Source: SZUA-309 sp965230005 | GTDB taxonomy: Bacteria > Pseudomonadota > Gammaproteobacteria > Pseudomonadales > Azotimanducaceae | Length of the DNA: 64,000 nucleotides | Direction: 5' to 3' | NCBI GenBank assembly: GCA_965230005.1 | Contig: OZ245934.1 | Coordinates: forward strand, 1,798,001 to 1,862,000 | In this document: positions 8,731-15,765 of the stretch, piece by piece | How positions within the stretch are numbered: the stretch's first letter is position 1 | Layout: each line of letters begins with the position of its first letter | The notes under the pieces: generated by a model | Databases searched by the model: none | What the model was told of the DNA's origin: nothing | The model's input: only the letters and a program-made list of their open reading frames with translations | Position numbers and translations under genes: made by a program

Positions 8731-9792
8731 ATGGATAGCCTGTTAGTCAACAAAGCCGCCCTCGACGATACGACCCTCACTGAGGGTGCGCCTTCCCCCA
8801 AGCCCGGCGACGGTGAAGTTTTGCTCCGCGTCGACCGGTTCGGTCTGTCGGCCAACAACATCTCCTATGCGGACGTTGGCGAGGCACTCGGCTACTGGGC
8901 TTATTTTTCGCCGCCTGGCGATCGGGGTTCCGTGCCTGTCTGGGGCTTTGCCGACGTTGTGGAAAGCTCGGTGCCGGGACTCGAGGTCGGTGAGCGGCTC
9001 TTTGGTTACCTGCCCATGGCCTCGGAGTTCGTGATCAGACCCGCGGACGTGGGTGCACTGACGCTCGCCGATGCCTCAGAACAGCGTGCGCCCCTGCACC
9101 CCTGGTACAACCGCTACTACCGCTGCAGCGCCGACCCACTGTATGACGAGAAATACCTCGATCTGCAGCCCGTACTCTGGGCGCTCTTCATGACCGGGTT
9201 GATGATGGCGGAGGAACTCGCCAACGCCGTGGACACCGTGGTGATTTCGAGCGCCTCGAGCAAGACGGCGCTGTCTCTTGCCTGGTCCCTGCAGGCGCTG
9301 AATCCAGACCTGCAGGTTGTCGGTCTCACGTCGGCAGACAACAGCGACTTCGTGGCCGCAAGGGGCGTCTACGATACGGTCACGGGTTACGAGGAACTGG
9401 CGCTTCCGGAACTGCCGAGCATGGCCTTCGTCGACATTGCCGGGAATGCCAGCATCACCGCCGCCGTGCACGAGAAGCTGGGCGAGCACCTGAAAGATTC
9501 GGTGACCATCGGCGCCACCCATCGCGCGCCGCCGGGTGCAGCGGCTCCGCTGCCCGGCCCAACGCCGCGGTTCTTCTTCATCCCGGATGTGGCGGAAGCG
9601 AAAGCGGCTGAGGTCGGCTTCGAGAATTACCACCGCGCCTTCGCCGAGCACTGGGCGTCTTTCGCCCCCTGGGCCGCTGCCTGGTGTGAGTTCGAGCGCC
9701 ATGCGGGTGCGGCGGCCGTTGAGGCTGCCTATCGGCGCCTCCTCGCCGGTCAGTCCGATCCGGCGCGGGCGCTCGTGCTCAACTGGGGCTGA
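8731..9792 (+). CDS. DUF2855 family protein (MDR-like oxidoreductase)
   Basis: A 353-residue protein with the DUF2855 hallmarks GEVLLRVDRFGLSANNISYADVG, ALGYWAYF and VWGFADVVES. It has the GroES-like N-half and Rossmann-like C-half (VVISSASSKTALSLAWSL, about 168-190) of medium-chain dehydrogenases but lacks zinc ligands. The reaction is not established for the family. Start chosen at 8731, which matches the family start; an upstream in-frame ATG at 8674 would add a non-conserved extension. It is about 100 nt downstream of the carotenoid oxygenase pair on the same strand and may share its transcript. The 3' end converges on the selenoprotein gene. Confidence 0.85.
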   Translation: MDSLLVNKAALDDTTLTEGAPSPKPGDGEVLLRVDRFGLSANNISYADVGEALGYWAYFSPPGDRGSVPVWGFADVVESSVPGLEVGERLFGYLPMASEFVIRPADVGALTLADASEQRAPLHPWYNRYYRCSADPLYDEKYLDLQPVLWALFMTGLMMAEELANAVDTVVISSASSKTALSLAWSLQALNPDLQVVGLTSADNSDFVAARGVYDTVTGYEELALPELPSMAFVDIAGNASITAAVHEKLGEHLKDSVTIGATHRAPPGAAAPLPGPTPRFFFIPDVAEAKAAEVGFENYHRAFAEHWASFAPWAAAWCEFERHAGAAAVEAAYRRLLAGQSDPARALVLNWG

Positions 9793-9807
9793 CGAGTTGC
9801 CTGGGTT

Positions 9808-10950
9808 CTAAGTCGCCTCGATATCGAGCGGCCGATACCAGGGCTTGCCTTCGGTCATGTACTCGCCGATCCGCTGCTGGAAGGTCGGCCCTGCGGACCC
9901 CTCTTCCGTGAGCGTGAGGTTCTGACGGAAGAAATTCACGCTGTCCGGATTCAGCTGCTCGGCCATGGTCCAGTAATGCTCGGCCTGATTTTCCTGTCCG
10001 TGATTCCGGAACAGGTTGCCGAGGCGGAAAGCCGCATCCGCGCGCAGCTCGTCATCACCGTGGGCGCGGATGTTGCCGCTGACCACTTCTGCCGACTGCA
10101 CGTGCTCGCTTGCCTCACCCTTCGCCACCCAGTCCTTCAGGGCTGGTGCATAGACGTCGTTTCCAAAAACGATCTTCTGCTCGCCGTCGCCAAATTCATG
10201 AATCTGCGAGTAGGTGCCCTCGTCGATGCGGACGATTCGCCCGGTCTCGTCAATCCAGACCGATGACGGCACGTTGACGAAGTTGAAGAGGCTGCTGATC
10301 AGGTGGTTCTCGTCGATCACCTGCACGTAGGTGGGGTTAGCCGCATCGAAGATGGGGCCCGCGACCGCTTCGCCACCGGTATCTTCGGCGACGCAGATCA
10401 GAACAAAGTTCGGGTCGTTGATCTCTTCATAGATACGTTGCCACACGGGCACGTCCATAAAGCATCCTCACCACGAGGACCAGGTGACGATCAGCGCTTT
10501 TTTACCCTTGAGGTCCGCGAGGCGAACGACGTTACTCTGCCGGTCCGTGATTTCGAAGTCCGGCGCCATGGCATCAACGAGCAGGCTCTGCCGTTTGCCC
10601 GGCATTTCGGCGAAGCTCCAGACCCGAGCTTCCGCATCGGCGACGTAGGGCTGACCGATATGGTCGGCGAAGGCGCTCAAATCGAACCAGGAGGTGCCTT
10701 CCGTTTCTACCAGGACGCCGTCCGGCAGCGGATAGCAGAGTTCCTCATAACAGGCGCCTTCGGGTTTGAGCACGAAGCCGTTAATGGACTCGAGCGCTTC
10801 GGGACGGACGAGCAGATGCTCGCCGGGGCCCGTTTCCTCAACCGTGATCTTCCGGCCGGCGTAGAGCACAGTGGCGGCGCCGTCCGGATGTATGGGTGAT
10901 GCTTCGAAGGGATGCCGAAGCTCAGGGTGCGCCATCATGTTGGCGGCCAT
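9808..10950 (-). CDS. Predicted selenoprotein: ResA/TlpA-like redoxin with in-frame TGA (Sec161)
   Basis: One 380-residue protein if the TGA at 10468-10470 is read as selenocysteine. Upstream frame: a roughly 125-residue N-terminal region, then a redoxin fold (APDFEITDRQSNVVRLADL, KKALIVTWSSW). The frame continues without change as U-G-C-F-MDVPVWQRIYEE, the helix that follows the redox motif in thioredoxin-fold proteins, and then PSSVWIDETGRIVRID. The C-terminus has a TPR-like stretch (DAAFRLGNLFRNHGQENQA). Sec161 therefore replaces the first Cys of a U-G-C motif. A hairpin at 10435-10454 fits a bSECIS. Start at 10950 has GGGAGGA close upstream. I recall a database family of ResA-like proteins with WAxxUGC, which would match, but could not check. 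A Cys-to-stop pseudogene is the alternative. Confidence 0.82.
10435..10454 (-). promoter_or_regulatory. Candidate bacterial SECIS hairpin of the redoxin selenoprotein
   Basis: On the minus strand, stem ACGTGCC (10454-10448), loop CGTGT (10447-10443) and return strand GGC, bulged A, ACGT (10442-10435) form 7 base pairs. The apical loop starts at nt 21 after the TGA and has G in its second position, which meets the usual bSECIS description: a small loop with G among its first two bases, located in the coding region just downstream of UGA. Confidence 0.65.
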
Positions 10951-11050
10951 GGAGTTCCTCCCGGTCTGTCTGGTCTCAACCCCGCATAGTGGCACAGCAG
11001 CGTGCGAAACTCGTGTGAAAACCGATCACGACGCCCGCGAAGCCCGCCAA

Positions 11051-12055
11051 TCAGGGAACCACGACAATCTTGCCGAACACCTCGCGGTCATAGAGCTGCT
11101 GAATGGCCGCCCCGGTCTCCTCGAGCCCCACAACGCTGTGGATCACCGGGTTCAGCTCCCCGCTGCGAACGGCTTCCAGAAGCTTTACCTGATCCTGAGG
11201 CAGCCAGCCGTTGGAGCCGAGCACCGTGAGCTCGAAGCTCCAGATGTAACGGATGTCCGTCTGTGGTTCGAAGCCGGCGGTAGCGCCGCAGGTCACCATG
11301 CGTCCGCCGCGGCACAGGGTTTTCAGGGCCGGGACCCAGGTTTCGCCGCCGATGTAGTTGACGACGACGTCCACGCCGCCGCTATTTCCCATGACCCGCG
11401 GCTTGCCGTGTCGATCCCAGATTTCCTTCACGATGTCTGTGGCTGACGTGTCGATCACCTCGTCAGCGCCGAGCTCGGAGAGCTTGTCGAGTTTCCATCC
11501 GGAGCTGCCGCAGGCAATCACATGCGCGCCGCGCGCCTTGCAGAGCTGCACAAGACAGGTGCCGACGCCGCCGGTGGCGCCGAGAATGAGCACCTTCTCA
11601 CCGGCCTTGATGGCAGCGCGATCGTCCACGAGGCGCAGCGCCGTGCCGTAGGCAATGGGCAGACAGGCCGCGTCCTCAAAGGAAACGCCATCGGGAATGG
11701 GAATGAGGTTTTCGGCAGGGAAACGCGTGTACTCGGAGCACACACCAATACGCACCTCGCCGGTCATGCCTTCGCCGGGCACCATGGGAAAGGGTAATAC
11801 CCGATCGCCCTCTTTCCAGTCGCTGACATTGCGGCCGACGCGAGCAATCTCTCCGGCACAGTCGCCGCCGGGGATCATCGGAAACGGTGTTTTCAGCTGC
11901 GTTGTGCCCTGCACGATCATCGGGTCGAAGCCGTTGATGGACGCCGCACGGACACGAATGAGCACGTCCTCCGGCCCGATCTCCGGCTCCGGGAGGGTTT
12001 CCACCTGGATCGAGGTGCAGGGGCCGTGTTCGTGAAAAACCGCTGCGCGCATCAT
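11051..12055 (-). CDS. Medium-chain alcohol dehydrogenase / quinone oxidoreductase family
   Basis: A 334-residue MDR enzyme. The GroES-like half includes VRAASINGFDPMIVQG and MIPGGDCAGEIARVG. The nucleotide-binding half has VLILGATGGVGTCLVQLCKARGA (about 143-165). No structural zinc Cys cluster is seen, so an NADPH quinone-reductase-like or enoyl-reductase-like enzyme is likely. Its start overlaps the stop of the upstream PhyH-family gene (ATGA), so they form a coupled operon. A dehydrogenase acting on the hydroxylated product of that dioxygenase is plausible but inferred. Confidence 0.87.
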   Translation of the reverse strand: MMRAAVFHEHGPCTSIQVETLPEPEIGPEDVLIRVRAASINGFDPMIVQGTTQLKTPFPMIPGGDCAGEIARVGRNVSDWKEGDRVLPFPMVPGEGMTGEVRIGVCSEYTRFPAENLIPIPDGVSFEDAACLPIAYGTALRLVDDRAAIKAGEKVLILGATGGVGTCLVQLCKARGAHVIACGSSGWKLDKLSELGADEVIDTSATDIVKEIWDRHGKPRVMGNSGGVDVVVNYIGGETWVPALKTLCRGGRMVTCGATAGFEPQTDIRYIWSFELTVLGSNGWLPQDQVKLLEAVRSGELNPVIHSVVGLEETGAAIQQLYDREVFGKIVVVP

Positions 12056-12906
12056 GCCGTGAGGTCCTCGATTTTCCGGACGTGTCGTAGCCAGAGGCCG
12101 CCACCCAGGTGCGGCCGGGGATCGTAGGAACGGTGACCCAGCAGTCGCTGCACCCGCGGCGACTGGTCTTTGAGCTCCTCATCGCTGTAGTCGAGGGGGC
12201 TCGACTCTTCCGGCGTCAGCCAGCCGAGGACAAAACTCAGGTGCATGGCCCGGCGCCACTGATCGGTCGTCCGATTGGCGCCACCGCCGTGGACAATCTT
12301 TCCTGAATAGACGAGCGCATCGCCGGGGCTCATCTCCGCGGGTACCGTCATCTCAGCGCTGCCCTCGGCTGCGAAATCCGGCCATTTGTGGCTGCCGGGG
12401 ATCACCCGGGTAGCGCCCAGTTCCTCGGTCACCTCATCTAGGGCGATCATTGCGCTCAGCGTCACCTCGGGACCGTTCGGCCAGTTCAAGGCAGACACAT
12501 AGCTCCAGTTCTCGCAGTCCCGGTGCAGCATCTGCGCCTCGGATCCCGGACCAATGAGCATGACCTGACCGGTGTTCACCCAGTAAGAACCGCAGGCCGG
12601 CAGCAGCACCGCATCGGCGAGAGAGGCATAAAGAGGGTTGTCGAGCAGCTCGAAGTAGGCGGGTGAAATCTTGCCGACGCTTGAGAAGCGGATGGTATTG
12701 GCCCCGGTGAACACCCTGCCCTCTTCGTCGAGGCCTTGGGTTGCCACCCCCGGCTCCACCTTTTCTGCCGCTGCAACCACGTCGTCCCGGAGCCGCGCGA
12801 TGGTCTCCACCGGAAAGAGACCTTCAATGATGAGGCCGCCATCTTCTTCGAGCACCGCCAGCAGCCGTTCGAGTGGTTCGCTGGCAGAGAGTCGTTGCAG
12901 AGCCAT
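12052..12906 (-). CDS. Phytanoyl-CoA dioxygenase (PhyH) family protein
   Basis: A 284-residue Fe(II)/2-oxoglutarate dioxygenase of the PhyH family. The metal triad is visible as H-x-D in MLHRDCENW (about 160) and the distal His in SGKIVHGGGANRT (about 215). The Arg after it (GANRTTDQWRRAMHLSF) fits 2-oxoglutarate binding. Start at 12906 has AAGGA about 9 nt upstream; a GTG at 12912 is the alternative. It is co-transcribed with the MDR dehydrogenase through an ATGA overlap. The substrate, an acyl chain or a small metabolite, is not determinable. Confidence 0.87.
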   Translation of the reverse strand: MALQRLSASEPLERLLAVLEEDGGLIIEGLFPVETIARLRDDVVAAAEKVEPGVATQGLDEEGRVFTGANTIRFSSVGKISPAYFELLDNPLYASLADAVLLPACGSYWVNTGQVMLIGPGSEAQMLHRDCENWSYVSALNWPNGPEVTLSAMIALDEVTEELGATRVIPGSHKWPDFAAEGSAEMTVPAEMSPGDALVYSGKIVHGGGANRTTDQWRRAMHLSFVLGWLTPEESSPLDYSDEELKDQSPRVQRLLGHRSYDPRPHLGGGLWLRHVRKIEDLTA

Positions 12907-13097
12907 AGGCACAGATCCTTATGCGGTAATCGCGACAGGCGCCGCCAGGCATTAGTACATCAGCTCGTACGGCGCCTGAGATAAGCAGCCAGCTGGAAAT
13001 GTAGCACGAACCAGCGCGGCAGCCGGCGCGATTGGTCGTCGGTCAAGAGTACGATCCTGGCTGCGTTCGCGCGTGTGCTACCCGGGACCGGGCCGGG

Positions 13098-13934
13098 CTA
13101 CTGAACGAGCCGGTCGGCGATGCTCCGGACCCTGGCGCGAAAGTCCGCAAAGGTTTCCCGCGCCGCAGCCCGGCCATCGGTTGGAATCTCAGCGTAGTCC
13201 AGCACGGCCTGGAACCAGGCTTCCACCAGATCCTCAACAGGCCCCAGACTGCGATCCCACCAGTAAGCGAAATGCCCCAGCTGTGCCATGAAGGTGGTGA
13301 CCGAGGGTGAACCGAAGGTGCAGTACTGAAAGTCGATGATCCGATCGTCGGCGGCCGTCGCTCCGAACAGGAGTGCCTCGGGTTTGAGATCGATGTGGTT
13401 ACAGCCGCTCGCGTAGATCGTTGCCAGCAGGCGGGCAGAGCGTTCGAGCCAATCCGGTGGCGGAGCAGATGCCGCAGGCTCCGACTCCTCCGCTGACGCG
13501 CCGCCTGCACTCTCCGCAAGGTCTGCAAAGGTTGCACCGGCGATGCTTTCCATGAGCACCGCATTCCAGCGCACAAGACCGGCACTGCGCTGCTCGCCCC
13601 AGCCATAGAGCGCCGGGACCGGGATGCCGCGGCGCGCCGCTTCCGCCAGGTTAGCCGCTTCGCTCGGTGCATATTTACGATGTTTCAGTCGGGTTCTGAG
13701 ACCCTCGAGGGGAAAGGCTTTAACGACGACGCGGGTGTCGTCCTCCATAGCGTCCAAGGCGAACACCAGCCGTCGCGTTGCGGCCTTAAGCAAGGCGTCC
13801 GGCGCAAGCAGCCCGGGATCAGCAATAGCGCGGGCGGCAAACGCCGCCTTCTCCTGCCAGGCCGATTGCACAAGCCACCAGCGGCTGCCGTCGTCGAGGA
13901 TCACCCGACCATAGGCGGGCAGCTCGGGCGTCAA
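13098..13934 (-). CDS. Kdo/WaaP-like lipopolysaccharide kinase family protein
   Basis: About 278 residues with a small-kinase fold. It shows DDTRVVVKAFPLEGLRTRLKHRK (nucleotide-binding Lys region), SGCNHIDLKPEALLFG (catalytic loop, H-x-D-L-K-P) and DRIIDFQYC (metal-binding DFx). These fit Kdo kinase/WaaP/InaA-type enzymes that phosphorylate LPS core sugars. The start is taken as TTG at 13934, whose TTGA overlaps the TGA stop of the upstream methyltransferase; no ATG, GTG or TTG lies nearby upstream in frame. The pair is therefore translationally coupled and probably acts on the same cell-surface glycolipid. Substrate not visible. Confidence 0.75.
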   Translation of the reverse strand: MTPELPAYGRVILDDGSRWWLVQSAWQEKAAFAARAIADPGLLAPDALLKAATRRLVFALDAMEDDTRVVVKAFPLEGLRTRLKHRKYAPSEAANLAEAARRGIPVPALYGWGEQRSAGLVRWNAVLMESIAGATFADLAESAGGASAEESEPAASAPPPDWLERSARLLATIYASGCNHIDLKPEALLFGATAADDRIIDFQYCTFGSPSVTTFMAQLGHFAYWWDRSLGPVEDLVEAWFQAVLDYAEIPTDGRAAARETFADFRARVRSIADRLVQ

Positions 13935-14578
13935 GCGAGCACCAGGCCGTGCAGGTTCCGGTGAATCTCCAGAGGATTGACGTGGCGGCACTCCGTCCAG
14001 CCCGCTTCCCGGCTGAGCGAGGCAAGATGGCTGGCAGAGTAGTACTGACCACTCACCGTCTTCCCGAGGAGCCGTTTCCGGTGGTACTTGATGGATCGTG
14101 TGTCGTAGAAGGTGGCAAGCACTGTGCCGGCGACCCGCCGCAGTTCGGTCAGTGCCGCGAGAATGAGGTTGTCTGGAAGATGGTGCAGGAGTCGAAAGCA
14201 AAGGGCGGCATCAAAGGCCCCATCGGCAAAAGGCAGCTGCATCACGTCCCCCTGCAGCAGAGGCAGGTCTTCGTAGCGCTCCTGCGCGCGGAGCAGCATG
14301 CCGGCATTCAGATCGACATTCACCGGCCGGTGGCCGGCCTCCCCGATTGCACCGGTAAAGCGGCCCATACCGCAGGGCACGTCGAGGATCAGCTGATCGG
14401 CGGGCAGGCCGGTGAGAAACTTCTGCACCATGTGCATCTCGTGGCGGGCTTTGCGGCGCCCACCGCGACTCGATTCAAAGCGATGCGTTTCGTAGACCTT
14501 ATCGTCGACCAGGCGGTGATAGCCGTCTTCGCCATATTCACCGAAGGTCCGGTCCGCGGGGTTCTTCAGATCGACCAT
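13931..14578 (-). CDS. Class I SAM-dependent methyltransferase
   Basis: A 215-residue Rossmann methyltransferase. Motif I is LILDVPCGMGRFTGAIGEAG (about 62-81). NVDLNAGMLLRA follows as the acidic residue of motif II, then GDVMQLPFADGAFDAALCFRLLHHL as motifs III-IV. The ATG at 14578 starts just before the conserved MVDLKNPADRTFGEYGEDGY. A longer open frame extends upstream but its sequence looks non-coding. It is coupled through a TTGA overlap to the LPS-kinase-like gene. A palindrome at 14605-14626 lies upstream. Confidence 0.85.
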   Translation of the reverse strand: MVDLKNPADRTFGEYGEDGYHRLVDDKVYETHRFESSRGGRRKARHEMHMVQKFLTGLPADQLILDVPCGMGRFTGAIGEAGHRPVNVDLNAGMLLRAQERYEDLPLLQGDVMQLPFADGAFDAALCFRLLHHLPDNLILAALTELRRVAGTVLATFYDTRSIKYHRKRLLGKTVSGQYYSASHLASLSREAGWTECRHVNPLEIHRNLHGLVLA

Positions 14579-14604
14579 GCGTCGTTTGCTCGGCTGGGGC
14601 TCGC

Positions 14605-14626
14605 GATAGTACCCCCCGATACTATC
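14605..14626. promoter_or_regulatory. Inverted repeat before the methyltransferase/kinase operon
   Basis: GATAGTA (14605-14611) and TACTATC (14620-14626) are perfect 7-bp inverted copies separated by 8 nt, beginning 27 nt before the methyltransferase ATG. It sits in the 164-nt divergent region shared with the extradiol dioxygenase gene and could be an operator for either. Confidence 0.4.
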
Positions 14627-14742
14627 CCCCGGTAGTGCTTCTCGAAAGGACGGAACTGTCGAAGCGGCGCCCAGGAAGCTGCCGGGCAGGCGTCGAGCAG
14701 GCGCGGTAAGCTGACCGCTGAAACGATGGGAGGATCTCAACC

Positions 14743-15621
14743 ATGAGCAACGCAACGGTCTCCGCCCTGGGCTATCTGGAAGTTGGCGTCGCGAGCCTCG
14801 ACGACTGGCAGAGTTTTGCGACAGAGGTCCTCGGTGTCGCTGCGGAACGCACCGAAGACGCCTTGTTACTTCGCTACGATGCGGCCTGCTGGCGCATCCG
14901 CCTGGTCGAAACCGACGAAGACGATATCCGCTGCGCGGGTTTCGAAGTGGCCGACCCTCAGACACTCGAAGAACTCGCAGACCGTCTGCAGGCGCTGGGA
15001 TTCAGCATTCGAGCAGGCAGCGCCGAGGAGGCGGCGGCCCGACAGGTAGAGGCGCTCGTGGTCTGCGAAGATCCCTTCGGTCTCCCTGTCGAGCTCTATG
15101 TGGGTGAGCGGACGACATCCGCCGCCTGTGATCTGCCGCTGCCGGATATCAGCTTCGTGACCGGCAACCAGGGTCTGGGACACATGGTGCTTTACGTGGG
15201 TGACCAGGCGCAGGCGGAGCGATTCTACATGGAGGGCCTCGGCATGAAGCTCTCCGACCACATCCTCCTGGGCCCGCCCGACAAGCGCTTTCAGCTCACG
15301 TTTCTGCACTGCAATCCGCGCCATCACACGCTGGCGCTGGCCCCCGCCCCGGTGCCGAAACGCCTGAACCACATCATGCTGCAGGTGCAGTCGCTGGACG
15401 CCGTTGGCCACGGCCTTGATCGAGCGAATGGCGCCGCTGTGCCTATCGCAAACTCTCTTGGCAAACACACGAACGACGAGATGGTGAGTTTTTACATGAC
15501 GTCGCCATCGGGTTTCGAGATCGAATACGGCCACGGCGGCATAGAGATCGACGATACGACCTGGGAAACGGGCAAGCACTACGCCACCAGTTTCTGGGGG
15601 CACAAAGGCGCGCTTAACTGA
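14743..15621 (+). CDS. Extradiol ring-cleavage dioxygenase (VOC superfamily, BphC/HsaC-like)
   Basis: A 292-residue two-domain vicinal-oxygen-chelate protein, the usual length of type I 2,3-dihydroxybiphenyl 1,2-dioxygenases. The metal ligands of the C-terminal domain are visible as H147 (GLGHMVL), H210 (LNHIML) and E261 (GFEIEYGHGG). KHTNDEMVSFYMTSPSG carries the catalytic His and the active-site region. It should cleave catecholic rings next to the diol, in biphenyl-, steroid- or terpenoid-type degradation. Transcribed alone, divergent from the methyltransferase operon. Confidence 0.92.
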   Translation: MSNATVSALGYLEVGVASLDDWQSFATEVLGVAAERTEDALLLRYDAACWRIRLVETDEDDIRCAGFEVADPQTLEELADRLQALGFSIRAGSAEEAAARQVEALVVCEDPFGLPVELYVGERTTSAACDLPLPDISFVTGNQGLGHMVLYVGDQAQAERFYMEGLGMKLSDHILLGPPDKRFQLTFLHCNPRHHTLALAPAPVPKRLNHIMLQVQSLDAVGHGLDRANGAAVPIANSLGKHTNDEMVSFYMTSPSGFEIEYGHGGIEIDDTTWETGKHYATSFWGHKGALN

Positions 15622-15714
15622 GCCGAGTGGGAGGCTTCAACAACCCTGGAAGCAGCCTTCTACGAGAAAGGCGGTCAGAGAGAAAGGCAGCGTCGGAACG
15701 CCGCCTCTCAGAGG

Positions 15715-15752
15715 CTGCAACCGCAGCACCTGACTCGGTGATGCGGTTGCAG
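15715..15752. terminator. Long stem-loop between convergent genes
   Basis: CTGCAACCGC (15715-15724) pairs with GCGGTTGCAG (15743-15752). Inside, CACC (15727-15730) pairs with GGTG (15737-15740) around a 6-nt loop. It lies between the convergent dioxygenase and catalase genes. No clear T-run follows on either strand, so function as a bidirectional terminator is inferred. Confidence 0.5.
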
Positions 15753-15765
15753 GGGAGGTCGTCGG

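Noticed and set aside
9808..10995. Annotation of two separate genes (10468-10995 and 9808-10458)
   Set aside because: The two parts are consecutive pieces of one redoxin fold in one frame, split only by TGA at the active-site position. The downstream piece would start in the middle of the fold without a ribosome site.
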